Under the pieces are notes generated by a model. It was not told the DNA's origin, made no database searches, and was given only the letters and a program-made list of their open reading frames with translations. A DNA stretch of 26,816 nucleotides from an uncultured Clostridia bacterium (lineage in GTDB: Bacteria; Bacillota; Clostridia; Oscillospirales; Oscillospiraceae): assembly GCA_938049125.1 (NCBI GenBank), contig CALICR010000003.1:1-26816 (forward strand), given 5' to 3'. Positions 1 to 7,707 of this stretch are shown here, piece after piece; position 1 is the stretch's first letter, and every line of letters starts with the position of its first letter. A program made the position numbers and the translations under genes.

Positions 1-2
1 TG

Positions 3-194
3 GGCCAGATCGGCGTCTATACCGGCTGGGTCAGCGATATCGCCGCCGGGACGAAGGCCGCCATCACGCCCATGGACTGGACCGGCCTCGTGCTTATCTG
101 CTTCGTGCTGCCCGCGGCGCTCAGCTGGGCCTTCAGCCTGCCGCTGCGCAAGTGGGGCTGGATCCGTGAGGGCGACCTCAAGCTGGACCTGTAA
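3..194 (+). CDS. C-terminal end of an integral membrane protein, possibly a PTS EIIC-like transporter (partial)
   Basis: This open frame enters from the left edge and stops at TAA 192-194, leaving 63 residues. It carries a hydrophobic segment (WTGLVLICFVLPAALSWAF) followed by a basic and acidic tail (LRKWGWIREGDLKLDL), so the protein ends with one membrane helix and a cytoplasmic tail. The ending resembles from memory the C-terminus of the PTS_EIIC_2 family of putative sugar permeases, but with only 63 residues this is weak. The gene has no neighbour on the same strand in the window. The bidirectional hairpin at 297-324 probably ends its transcript. It could equally be another multi-pass transporter. 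The reading frame is fairly sure; the family is not. Confidence 0.6.
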   Translation, partial: GQIGVYTGWVSDIAAGTKAAITPMDWTGLVLICFVLPAALSWAFSLPLRKWGWIREGDLKLDL

Positions 195-289
195 AAAGCC
201 AAAAAAATCCGCCGAAATATCCCCGGCGGGGGCTTGCGGCGGCGGGAAACTTCCGCTATGATGGAAGCATCCCAATCCAGTGATATCTC

Positions 290-328
290 AAAAAGCGGCG
301 CATCCTCAGGGGAGAGGATGCGCCGTTT
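290..328. terminator. Bidirectional intrinsic terminator between the membrane protein gene and pyrG
   Basis: An 11-bp perfect stem (GGCGCATCCTC at 297-307 with its complement at 314-324) encloses a 6-nt loop. On the minus strand it is followed by TTTTT (complement of 290-294), which suits pyrG. On the plus strand it is followed by GTTTT, which suits the gene ending at 194. Confidence 0.88.
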
Positions 329-334
329 TCCACG

Positions 335-1954
335 TTATTCCGGCAGGAAGGACGTCTGGGCGTCCTGGTGCGCCAGGGCCGCGGCGATGAAGCCGCGGAA
401 GATGGGGTGCGCCCGGTTCGGACGGCTCTTGAACTCGGGGTGGAACTGGACGCCCACGAACCAGGGGTGGTCCGGCTCCTCGATGATCTCCACCAAATGG
501 CCGTCCGGCGAGAGACCCACGGGCACCAGGCCCCGGGCCGTCAGCTCCTCGCGGAAGTCGTTGTTGAACTCGTAGCGGTGGCGGTGGCGCTCGGAGATCT
601 CCTGGGCGCCGTAGAGGCCGCGGGCTTTGCTGCCCTCCGCCAGCACGCAGGGGTACTTGCCCAGCCGCATGGTGCCGCCCTTGGCGGCGACGCCCACCTG
701 GTCCGGCATCAGGGCGATGACCGGGTGCGGCGTCTTTGCGTCGAATTCCGCCGAATTGGCATCGGTCCAGCCGGCCACGTGGCGGGCGAACTCGATGACG
801 GCGATCTGCATACCGAGGCAGATGCCGAAGTAGGGTACGCTCTGCTCCCGGGCGTAGCGGGCTGCGGCCACCATGCCCTCGATGCCCCGGTCGCCGAAGC
901 CGCCGGGTACCAGCACGCCGCTGCATCCGCTGAGCAGCTCCGCCGCATTCTCATCCGTCAGCTGCTCCGAGTCCACCCAGCGGATGGAGACGACGGCGTC
1001 GTTCTCCGTCCCGGCGTGGAACAGGGATTCCACCACGCTGAGGTAGGCGTCGTGGAGCTGGGTGTACTTGCCCACCAGGGCGATCTGCACCCGGCGGTGG
1101 GCATTCTTAATGCGCTCCACCATGGCGGTCCACTCGGCGAGGTCAGGCTTCCGGAAGGGCAGCTCCAGCTTGCGGCAGACCACGTCGGCCAGGCCCTCGC
1201 GCTCCAGCATCAGCGGCACCTCGTAGAGCGTGGACGCCGTGGCATTCTGGATGACGCAGTCCGGCTCCACATTGCAGAACAGGGCGATCTTGTGGCGAAT
1301 GTCCTCGGTGATGGGCGCGTCGGTGCGGCAGACCAGCACGTCGGGCTGGATGCCGATGGAGAGCAGCTCCTTGACTGAGTGCTGGGTGGGCTTGCTCTTC
1401 AGCTCGCCGGAGCCGGGGATCTGGACGATGAGGGGCACGTGGATGAAGAGCACGTTCTTCCGCCCCTTCTCCACGGCCACCTGGCGGATGGCCTCCAGGA
1501 AGGGCTGGCTCTCGATGTCGCCGACGGTGCCGCCGATCTCGGAGATGACCACGTCCGTCTCCTCGCCGTCCATGGCGTAGATGCGGCTCTTGATCTCGTC
1601 GGTCACGTGGGGAATGATCTGGACCGTGCCGCCGAGGTAGCCGCCCTGGCGCTCCCGGTTGAGGACGTTCCAGTAGACCTTGCCCGAGGAGACCGAGGAG
1701 TTGCCCGTGAGGCTCTCGTCCACGAAGCGCTCGTAGTGGCCGAGGTCCAGATCCGTCTCCGCGCCGTCATCGGTGACGAAGACCTCGCCGTGCTGGTAGG
1801 GGCTCATGGTGCCCGGGTCCACATTGAGATAGGGGTCAAACTTCTGGTTGCGCACGCGCAGACCCCGCTGCTTCAGCAGGCGGCCCAGGGAGGCCGCGCA
1901 GATGCCCTTGCCGAGGCCGGACACCACGCCGCCGGTCACAAAAATATACTTCAT
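335..1954 (-). CDS. pyrG: CTP synthase
   Basis: Makes CTP from UTP, ATP and glutamine, the last step of pyrimidine nucleotide synthesis, in the cytoplasm. The 539-residue length is normal for the family. The N-terminal synthetase domain opens with MKYIFVTGGVVSGLGKG (P-loop type) and contains the SEIGGTVGDIE motif near residue 138. The C-terminal class I glutamine amidotransferase domain has the nucleophile Cys379 in FGICLGMQ and the His505/Glu507 pair in VQFHPEF. The start is supported by GGAGGG about 6 nt upstream of the ATG. The gene lies downstream of glnN on the same strand, separated by a terminator, and no clear promoter was found in the 140-bp gap. The pyrG leader attenuator known from Bacillus is not visible. 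Identification is secure. Confidence 0.98.
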   Translation of the reverse strand: MKYIFVTGGVVSGLGKGICAASLGRLLKQRGLRVRNQKFDPYLNVDPGTMSPYQHGEVFVTDDGAETDLDLGHYERFVDESLTGNSSVSSGKVYWNVLNRERQGGYLGGTVQIIPHVTDEIKSRIYAMDGEETDVVISEIGGTVGDIESQPFLEAIRQVAVEKGRKNVLFIHVPLIVQIPGSGELKSKPTQHSVKELLSIGIQPDVLVCRTDAPITEDIRHKIALFCNVEPDCVIQNATASTLYEVPLMLEREGLADVVCRKLELPFRKPDLAEWTAMVERIKNAHRRVQIALVGKYTQLHDAYLSVVESLFHAGTENDAVVSIRWVDSEQLTDENAAELLSGCSGVLVPGGFGDRGIEGMVAAARYAREQSVPYFGICLGMQIAVIEFARHVAGWTDANSAEFDAKTPHPVIALMPDQVGVAAKGGTMRLGKYPCVLAEGSKARGLYGAQEISERHRHRYEFNNDFREELTARGLVPVGLSPDGHLVEIIEEPDHPWFVGVQFHPEFKSRPNRAHPIFRGFIAAALAHQDAQTSFLPE

Positions 1955-2033
1955 TCCATTCCCTCCACTTGATTCTCAGATGACCGCAGCGCCGCGCCCC
2001 GGCGGCTCCTGCGGAATATGACGGATTTTTGCT

Positions 2034-2074
2034 CAAAAAAACGCCGTAGGGGCCGGTAAGGACCGGCCGCCTAC
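2034..2074 (-). terminator. Terminator of glnN, built from a palindromic intergenic element
   Basis: On the minus strand an interrupted palindrome (GTAGG outer arms, GCCGGT/ACCGGC inner arms, 4-nt loop; 2046-2057 with 2062-2074) is followed by GGCG and then seven T (complement of 2035-2041). It sits 22 bp after the glnN stop. The outer GTAGG...CCTAC arms resemble repeat families seen between genes in related gut Clostridia; that part is recalled, not tested. Confidence 0.8.
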
Positions 2075-2095
2075 AGTGCGTATTCTGCCCTGGGG

Positions 2096-4198
2096 TCAGA
2101 CGGAGAACAGCAGGTCGTAGTAGGTCGGATAGGGCCAGTACTCGCTTGCGGTCAGCGTCTCCAGCTTGTCGATGACGGTGCGGAGCTCGTTCATCTGACG
2201 GAACACCGTATCGTGGTAATAGTGCATCATGTCCTCCTGGGAGGCCGTGGGGGAGACCGTCTCCACGGCGCTCTTGAGTGCCATGGTCCGGTCCAGCAGT
2301 TCCTCGTTCAGCGCGCTGAGCGAGGCGGCCAGGGCCTCCTCTACCTTGCAGGAAACGCCCGGCAGGGCCGCCTTCTTCTTGGCGATCGTGTCGCAGAGGC
2401 TGGCGGTGTAGTCCGAGACGGCGCTCAGGATGGCGTGCTGTACCATGTCGATGAGGGTGGTGGCTTCAATATGGATGACCTTGCAGTACTTCTCCATGTG
2501 GATCTCATGGCGGGCCATCATTTCGGTTTCGCTGTAGATGCCGAGAGACGTCAGCAGCTGGATGTTCTTCGGCAGAATGTAGGCCGGCAGGGCCTCGGCG
2601 GTGTTCTTGAGGTTGGCGAGGCCGCGGCGCTCCGCCTCGGCGATCCATCTGTCGTCGTAGCCGTTGCCGTTGAAGAGGATGCGGCGGTGGGCGGCGAAGG
2701 AGTCACGGATGACGTCGTGCAGGGCGGCGGAGAAGTCGTCCGCCTGCTCGAGCCGGTCGGCAAAGCGGCGCAGCTCCTCGGCCATCAGGGCGTTGAGGAT
2801 GGTGGTCGGACCGGCCACGGACTGGCTGGAGCCGAGCATCCGGAATTCAAACTTGTTGCCGGTGAAGGCCAAGGGCGACGTACGGTTGCGGTCCGTGGTG
2901 TCCTGGGGGATGGTGGGCAGCACGTCGACGCCGATGCGCAGGGCCTTCTTCTCACGGTCCTGATAGGCCGTCTCGGAGATGACGGCGTCCACGACGGCCT
3001 CCAGCTCCGAGCCGAGGAAGATGGAGATGACGGCGGGAGGGGCCTCCTGGGCACCCAAGCGGTGGTCGTTGCCCGCGAAGGCGACGGTGCTGCGCAGCAG
3101 CTCCTGATACTCGTCCACGCCCTGGATGAAGGCGGCGAGGAACAGCAGGAACTGGGCGTTCTGGCTGGGCGTCTTACCCGGGGAGAAGAGGTTCTCGCCC
3201 CGGTCGGTGCAGAGGGACCAGTTGTCGTGCTTGCCGGAGCCGTTGACGCCGGCGAAGGGCTTCTCATGGAGCAGGCACACGAGGCCGTGGCGGTCCGCCA
3301 CACGCTTCATGATCTCCATGGTGAGCTGGTTATGGTCGTTGGAGGTGTTGGCGTCGCTGTAGATGGGGGCCATCTCGTGCTGGGCCGGAGCCACCTCGTT
3401 GTGCTTCGTCTTGGAGTAGACGCCGACCTTCCACAGCTCCTCATCCAGCTCCCGCATGAAGGCGGAGACCCGGGGACGGATGGAGCCGAAGTAGTGGTCG
3501 TCCAGCTCCTGGCCCTTGGGCGGCCGGGCGCCGAAGAGGGTGCGGCCGCAGAGGCGCAGGTCCTCACGCTGCTCGTACATCTCCTTGTCGATGAGGAAAT
3601 ATTCCTGCTCCGGGCCGACCTGGGGCGTGACCTTCTGGGTCTCCGTGTCGCCGAAGAGTCGGAGGATGCGCAGCGCCTGCCGGTTGACGGCGGAGGTGGA
3701 GCGGAGCAGCGGGGTCTTCTTGTCCAGGGCGTCGCCGCTGTAGGAGCAGAACACCGTGGGGATGCAGAGGCTGCCGTTCTTCAGGAAGGCGAAGGACGTG
3801 GGGTCCCAGGCGCTGTAGCCCCGGGCCTCAAAGGTGGCGCGCAGGCCGCCGGAGGGGAAGGAGGATGCGTCAGGCTCGCCGCGGACCAGCTCCTTTCCGG
3901 AGAAGTCCATCATGACCTTGCCGCCGCCCACAGGGGTGATGAAGCTGTCGTGCTTCTCGGCAGTGACGCCGGTGAGGGGCTGGAACCAGTGGGTGAAGTG
4001 GGTCGCGCCCCGCTCCAGCGCCCAGGTCTTCATGCCGTCCGCGATGTCGTTGGCCACGGCCAGGGAGAGGGGTTGACCGCTCTGCAGGCAGTCCTTCCAC
4101 GCTTTCATTGCCGTCCGGGAGACGTACTGCGTCATGGCGTCCTCGTTGAACACCATGCTGCCGAACAGCTCCGGGATCCTGTCTTTCTTCTCGCCCAT
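2096..4198 (-). CDS. glnN: Type III glutamine synthetase (GSIII)
   Basis: Condenses glutamate and ammonia to glutamine with ATP, in the cytoplasm. At 700 residues it is far longer than GSI (about 450) and fits GSIII, which is common in Bacteroides and Clostridia. Family-typical segments are PVGGGKVMMDFSGKEL (89-104), GPEQEYFLID (195-204), NEVAPAQHE (267-275) and HEKPFAGVNGSGKHDN (311-326), the last two being substrate and metal-binding catalytic stretches. The ATG at 4198 is chosen because AAGGAGG lies 9 nt upstream. A longer frame would start with TTG at 4282, but that codon overlaps the predicted -10 box, so it cannot be translated from that promoter. The C-terminal part (residues after about 560) is helical, as usual for the class. 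glnN is a common symbol for GSIII; glnA would also be used. Confidence 0.96.
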   Translation of the reverse strand: MGEKKDRIPELFGSMVFNEDAMTQYVSRTAMKAWKDCLQSGQPLSLAVANDIADGMKTWALERGATHFTHWFQPLTGVTAEKHDSFITPVGGGKVMMDFSGKELVRGEPDASSFPSGGLRATFEARGYSAWDPTSFAFLKNGSLCIPTVFCSYSGDALDKKTPLLRSTSAVNRQALRILRLFGDTETQKVTPQVGPEQEYFLIDKEMYEQREDLRLCGRTLFGARPPKGQELDDHYFGSIRPRVSAFMRELDEELWKVGVYSKTKHNEVAPAQHEMAPIYSDANTSNDHNQLTMEIMKRVADRHGLVCLLHEKPFAGVNGSGKHDNWSLCTDRGENLFSPGKTPSQNAQFLLFLAAFIQGVDEYQELLRSTVAFAGNDHRLGAQEAPPAVISIFLGSELEAVVDAVISETAYQDREKKALRIGVDVLPTIPQDTTDRNRTSPLAFTGNKFEFRMLGSSQSVAGPTTILNALMAEELRRFADRLEQADDFSAALHDVIRDSFAAHRRILFNGNGYDDRWIAEAERRGLANLKNTAEALPAYILPKNIQLLTSLGIYSETEMMARHEIHMEKYCKVIHIEATTLIDMVQHAILSAVSDYTASLCDTIAKKKAALPGVSCKVEEALAASLSALNEELLDRTMALKSAVETVSPTASQEDMMHYYHDTVFRQMNELRTVIDKLETLTASEYWPYPTYYDLLFSV

Positions 4199-4231
4199 GA
4201 TCGGTTTCCTCCTTACCGGCCGCATTTCCTC

Positions 4232-4258
4232 CGCGCGAGGCTTTTGGCTCCCCGCGCG
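4232..4258 (-). promoter_or_regulatory. Hairpin in the glnN 5' leader
   Basis: In the minus-strand transcript a 9-bp stem (CGCGCGGGG with CCTCGCGCG, one G-U pair, 9-nt loop) lies between the promoter and the ribosome binding site. Its 3' arm abuts a second GGAGG (complement of 4228-4232). There is no U-run, so it is not a terminator. It could affect mRNA stability or ribosome access. Confidence 0.5.
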
Positions 4259-4281
4259 CTCTCTTATAAAAATATGGCTCA

Positions 4282-4310
4282 ATTCTACCGCAGGATGGAT
4301 TTTTCGTCAA
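4282..4310 (-). promoter_or_regulatory. Sigma-A promoter of glnN
   Basis: TTGACG (complement of 4305-4310), a 17-bp spacer and TAGAAT (complement of 4282-4287). It predicts a leader of roughly 75-80 nt. Confidence 0.8.
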
Positions 4311-4394
4311 TCCTCAATTTCTGCCCAAGTTTTTCCGGGGGATTACCACCGAACTGTCATATGAAACGAAATTGTTCCCAGCGAAAAAAAAGAC

Positions 4395-4423
4395 TTGCAG
4401 GGGCGTCCCGGCGGTGCTATAGT
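4395..4423 (+). promoter_or_regulatory. Strong extended -10 promoter pointing at two terminators
   Basis: TTGCAG (4395-4400), a 17-bp spacer, and TATAGT (4418-4423) preceded by TGC (extended -10). The predicted start near 4430 falls on the first base of the hairpin at 4430-4454. No open reading frame follows before the terminators. Confidence 0.7.
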
Positions 4424-4429
4424 TAGTTT

Positions 4430-4491
4430 GGACCCGCTTGTGCCGAGCGGGTCCTTTTTGCTGCCCGCCGCACCCGCGTCGGGCATTTTTT
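4430..4491 (+). ncRNA. Candidate very short RNA with two tandem terminator hairpins
   Basis: Hairpin 1 is a 9-bp stem (GGACCCGCT at 4430-4438 with 4446-4454) followed by TTTTT (4455-4459). Hairpin 2 (4462-4485) has TGCCCG/CGGGCA arms, an inner CGC/GCG stem and an ACCC loop, followed by TTTTTT (4486-4491). With the promoter immediately upstream this predicts RNAs of about 30 and 60 nt. It may be a small RNA, or an attenuator ahead of gap, which begins 224 bp further on. The structures are seen directly; the role is unknown. Confidence 0.5.
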
Positions 4492-4575
4492 CATAGGGAT
4501 TGCGCAAAATCCGGTGAAAATCTTTCGGTACATCTGTCTCCGTCTGGTAAAACTGCATAGTTTTCCATTCGAAAG

Positions 4576-4584
4576 TGGTACAAT
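4576..4584 (+). promoter_or_regulatory. Likely extended -10 box of the gap promoter
   Basis: TGGTACAAT fits an extended -10 element (TGN plus TACAAT at 4579-4584) without a good -35 box. It would give a leader of about 125 nt before gap. The stretch between it and the gene is AT-rich and otherwise shows no recognised structure. Confidence 0.45.
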
Positions 4585-4715
4585 TAGCACAATTTTACAA
4601 AAATCATCGGAAATATAAAATAAATTCCGTGCATTTTCCCAGAATGTGTGTTATACCGTAACCGTAACGCCCGGGCGATGCCCGTATCTTTTCGAATTCG
4701 AAGGAGATCACAGCC

Positions 4716-5831
4716 ATGATTCACATTGGTATCAACGGCTTCGGCCGGATCGGCCGGGTGGTGATGCGGATCGCCGCCGCCCAGCCCCAGCGCTTCCGCA
4801 TCTGCGGCGTCAACCTGCGCAGCGCTGACACGGCCTATATGGCCTACCAGCTCAAGTACGACTCCGTCTTCGGCCCCTTCCAGGGCACCGTCGAGGCCGC
4901 GCCCAACGCCCTCATCATCAACGGCCAGGAGGTCGCCGTGTTCAGCGAGTCCGACGCCTCCCGGATCAAGTGGAAGAACTGCGGCGCCGAGTACATCGTG
5001 GAGTCCACCGGCGCCTTCAACACCTACTACCAGGCCGCCCTGCACTTCGCCGGCGGGGCCAAGAAGGTCGTCATCTCCGCGCCCTCCAAGGACTCCGTCA
5101 CGCCCACCTTCGTCATGGGCGTCAACCACCACGAATATCAGCCCACCATGGGCGTTGTGTCCAACGCCTCCTGCACCACGAACTGCCTGGCCCCGCTGGC
5201 CAAGGTCATCCAGGACAGCTTCGGCATCGAGCAGGGCCTCATGGTCACCATCCACGCCGCCACGGCCAAGCAGAAGCCCGTGGACGCCCGCTCCAACCGC
5301 GACTGGCGCACGGGCCGTTCCCTGCTGGGCAACATCATCCCCTCCACCACCGGCGCAGCCCAGGCCGTGGGCCGCGTCATCCCGGCCCTGAACGGCAAGC
5401 TGACGGGCATGGCCTTCCGGGTGCCCTGCAACGACGTCTCCGTGGTGGACCTGACGGCCCGGCTCGTCCGCAGCGCCAGCTATGACGACGTCTGCGCCGC
5501 CATGCTGGAGGCCTCCCGGACAAGCATGAAGGGCATCGTCGGCTACACCACGGACCAGGTCGTCTCCGCCGACATCCTGGGCAATCCCAACACCTGCATT
5601 TTCGACGCCTCCGCCGGCATCATGCTGGACAACAATTTTGTCAAGCTCATCGCCTGGTACGACAACGAATGGGGCTATTCCTCCAAGCTGCTGGACCTCA
5701 TCGCCTACATGTACGAGGTGGACAAGGCCGCCGGGGTCATCTGTCCGCTGGAGGAAAAAGAGCTGCTGCTCAAGGACATCAACTCCGCCGCCGTCGCGCC
5801 CGCGGAGAAGAAAACGCCCGCCAAAAAATAA
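4716..5831 (+). CDS. gap: Glyceraldehyde-3-phosphate dehydrogenase
   Basis: Glycolytic enzyme that oxidises glyceraldehyde-3-phosphate to 1,3-bisphosphoglycerate with NAD(P)+. The Rossmann signature INGFGRIGRVV is at residues 6-16. The catalytic Cys153 sits in SNASCTTNCLAPLAKV and its His180 partner in VTIH. Strong similarity to the E. coli GapA type runs through the catalytic domain (LNGKLTGMAFRVP). AAGGAG lies 9 nt before the ATG. Two oddities: the Asp that normally follows Asn at the end of beta-strand 2 and binds the adenosine ribose of NAD+ is absent (VNLRSADTAYMAY, Leu34), and the protein is 371 residues long, about 35 more than usual, ending in a Lys/Pro/Ala-rich tail (PAEKKTPAKK). The gene appears monocistronic, facing the asd operon. 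Confidence 0.96.
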   Translation: MIHIGINGFGRIGRVVMRIAAAQPQRFRICGVNLRSADTAYMAYQLKYDSVFGPFQGTVEAAPNALIINGQEVAVFSESDASRIKWKNCGAEYIVESTGAFNTYYQAALHFAGGAKKVVISAPSKDSVTPTFVMGVNHHEYQPTMGVVSNASCTTNCLAPLAKVIQDSFGIEQGLMVTIHAATAKQKPVDARSNRDWRTGRSLLGNIIPSTTGAAQAVGRVIPALNGKLTGMAFRVPCNDVSVVDLTARLVRSASYDDVCAAMLEASRTSMKGIVGYTTDQVVSADILGNPNTCIFDASAGIMLDNNFVKLIAWYDNEWGYSSKLLDLIAYMYEVDKAAGVICPLEEKELLLKDINSAAVAPAEKKTPAKK

Positions 5832-5833
5832 AC

Positions 5834-5869
5834 AAAAACGCGCCGCCACTCCATCTGGAATGGCGGCGC
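5834..5869 (-). terminator. Terminator of the tcdA-asd operon
   Basis: A 9-bp GC-rich stem (GCGCCGCCA at 5840-5848 with 5861-5869), one mismatch and a further 3 bp enclose ATCT. On the minus strand it is followed by GTTTTTG. The plus side lacks a T-run directly after the stem, so termination of gap here is less certain. Confidence 0.8.
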
Positions 5870-5874
5870 TTCGT

Positions 5875-6876
5875 TCAGCGCAGCAGCAGCTCGGCGATCT
5901 GCACGGCGTTGGTGGCCGCGCCCTTGCGGAGCTGGTCGCCGCAGCACCAGAGGCAGAGGCCGTTCTCCGCCGTCAGGTCCTCGCGGATGCGGCCCACATG
6001 CACCAGGTCCTGGCCCGTGGACTCCAGCGGCGTCGGGTAGACGCCTGCGGGCAGATCGTCCAGAAGGCGGCAGCCCGCCGCCCCGGCGACGGCCGCCCGG
6101 GCTTCCTCCACGGAGATCTTCTCCCGGGTCCGCACCAGCAGCGAGACGCTGTGGCTCCGCATCACCGGGACGCGGACGCAGGTGCAGCTGACCCGCAGGT
6201 CCGGCCGGTGAAGAATTTTTCGCCCCTCGTTCTGGAGCTTCATCTCCTCGGCGGTGTAGCCCCCAAAGGCCGGGCCGCCGATGTCCGGGATGACGTTGCA
6301 GGCGATGGGCTTCGGAAAGACGCCCGGCGGGCAGGGCCGCCCGTCCCGGAGGGCCTCCAGCTCCTCCCGCAGCGCCTTGAGCCCGGCGTTCCCCGCGCCG
6401 GACACGGCCTGATAGGACGAGGCCACGATGGACTCGATGGGGCTGAGGGCGTGGAGCGCGTGGACCGCCGTCAGGGAAATGATGGTGGTGCAGTTCGGGT
6501 TGGACAGGATGCCGCGGTGCTTCGCCGCGTCCTCGGGGTTGATCTCCGGCACCACGAGGGGCACGCCCGGGTCCAGCCGGAAGGCGCTCGAATTGTCCAC
6601 AAACACGGCCCCGGCCCGGAGAATGGCGGGCGCAAAGCGCCGGGCCAGCTCCGCCTCCGCGGCCCCGAGCACCAGGTCCATGCCTGCGAAAGCCTCGTCC
6701 CGGGCCTCCCCAACCCGGACGCTTCCGCCCCGCCAGGGCAGCTCCGTTCCTACGGACCGGGCGCTGGCCAGCGGGTGCAGGGCCACGGCGGGAAAGTCCC
6801 GCTCCTCCAGAATCTTCATCATCTCCCGGCCCACCGCGCCGGTGGCGCCGAGGATGGCGACGTGCATCTTCTTCAT
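5875..6876 (-). CDS. asd: Aspartate-semialdehyde dehydrogenase
   Basis: Reduces aspartyl-phosphate to aspartate semialdehyde with NADPH, the branch point toward lysine/diaminopimelate, threonine and methionine. The 333-residue length is normal. The N-terminal Rossmann motif is MHVAILGATGAVGREM, the catalytic Cys129 lies in LSNPNCTTI, and a conserved His near residue 242 lies in VMRSHSVSLLV. The ATG at 6876 is chosen over one 33 bp upstream because AAGGAG lies 9 nt before it. It follows tcdA on the same strand after 63 bp, with no promoter seen between, so the two are probably co-transcribed. In many Clostridia asd leads a dapA-dapB operon; here it does not. Identification is secure. Confidence 0.96.
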   Translation of the reverse strand: MKKMHVAILGATGAVGREMMKILEERDFPAVALHPLASARSVGTELPWRGGSVRVGEARDEAFAGMDLVLGAAEAELARRFAPAILRAGAVFVDNSSAFRLDPGVPLVVPEINPEDAAKHRGILSNPNCTTIISLTAVHALHALSPIESIVASSYQAVSGAGNAGLKALREELEALRDGRPCPPGVFPKPIACNVIPDIGGPAFGGYTAEEMKLQNEGRKILHRPDLRVSCTCVRVPVMRSHSVSLLVRTREKISVEEARAAVAGAAGCRLLDDLPAGVYPTPLESTGQDLVHVGRIREDLTAENGLCLWCCGDQLRKGAATNAVQIAELLLR

Positions 6877-6939
6877 GGAACAGCTCTCCTTTTTCAAAAG
6901 TTGCTCCATTCTACGCGGCGGGGTGCGCCGCGGTCCCGC

Positions 6940-7707
6940 TCAGGGCGCAGGCGGGAAGCCGCTCAGCTCCCGGACGATCTCGCCCGCGAGGATGAGTCCC
7001 GCCACCGAGGGTACAAAGGCGTTGCTCCCGGGCACCTGCCGCCGCTGGGTGCACTTCCGGGCCGTGCCCGGCGGGCAGATGCAGTAGCTGCGGCAGCTGA
7101 TGGCCATGTCGTCGATGGGCGTCAGCGGCGGCTCCTTGGAGTAGACCACCTTCAGCTTCCGGATGCCGCGCTTTTTCAGCTCCCGTCGCATGACCCGGGC
7201 CAAGGGGCAGACGCTGGTCTCATAGATGTCCGCGACCTTGAAGGCCGTGGGGTCCATCTTGTTGCCCGCGCCCATGCAGCTGATGATCCGCGTCCCGGCC
7301 CGGTCCGCCTGCATGATCAGCTCCAGCTTGCCCGTCACCGTGTCGATGGCATCCACCACGTAGTCGTACTGGGTGAAGTCGAACTGGGACGCCGTCTCCG
7401 GGGTGTAGAAGGTCTTGTGGACCGTCACCTCGGCCTTGGGGTTGATGGACAGGATCCGGTCCCGCGCCACGTCCACCTTATATTTGCCGACGGTGGCCCG
7501 GGTGGCGATGATCTGTCGGTTGATGTTCGTCAGGCAGACCCGGTCGTCGTCGATGAGGTCGAGATGGCCCACGCCGCTGCGCGCCAGGGCCTCGACGGTG
7601 TAGCCGCCGACGCCGCCGATGCCGAAGACGGCCACCCGAGCCGCCGCCAGACGCTCCATGCCCGTCCGGCCCAGCAGCAGCTCCGTCCGGGAAAATTCAT
7701 TCAGCAT
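6940..7707 (-). CDS. tcdA: tRNA threonylcarbamoyladenosine dehydratase (ThiF/HesA family)
   Basis: E1-like enzyme that uses ATP to cyclise the t6A modification at position 37 of ANN-decoding tRNAs to ct6A. The 255-residue protein has the adenylation-domain glycine loop VFGIGGVGGYTVEAL (residues 27-41), the NINRQI motif typical of ThiF/MoeB relatives, DAIDTVTGK, and the C-terminal PGSNAFVPSVAG segment typical of the TcdA/CsdL subgroup. Its ATG overlaps the stop of the upstream gene (ATGCTGA, 7701-7707) and GGAGG lies 7 nt upstream, so translation is probably coupled. A MoeB or ThiF role is less likely because no molybdopterin or thiamine gene is nearby. Confidence 0.93.
   Translation of the reverse strand: MLNEFSRTELLLGRTGMERLAAARVAVFGIGGVGGYTVEALARSGVGHLDLIDDDRVCLTNINRQIIATRATVGKYKVDVARDRILSINPKAEVTVHKTFYTPETASQFDFTQYDYVVDAIDTVTGKLELIMQADRAGTRIISCMGAGNKMDPTAFKVADIYETSVCPLARVMRRELKKRGIRKLKVVYSKEPPLTPIDDMAISCRSYCICPPGTARKCTQRRQVPGSNAFVPSVAGLILAGEIVRELSGFPPAP

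Noticed and set aside
195..240. Hairpin CCGCCG...CGGCGG after the first gene
   Set aside because: Six base pairs with a T-run only on the minus strand, where no transcript is expected to end at this point; the stronger signal is at 290-328.
1955..2095. Bacillus-type pyrG attenuator with a GGGCUC start
   Set aside because: No initial GGGCT after a -10 box and no leader terminator facing pyrG; the only hairpin with a T-run belongs to glnN.
2213..4426. A 737-codon open frame opposite glnN
   Set aside because: It is the antisense shadow of a GC-rich gene: composition is Gly/Val/Ala/Arg-rich without domains, has no ribosome binding site, and the minus-strand frame is a clear glutamine synthetase.
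4440..4715. T-box or other amino-acid leader before gap
   Set aside because: No T-box bulge sequence or specifier stem was found, and the gene is glycolytic; only tandem terminators and an extended -10 box are visible.
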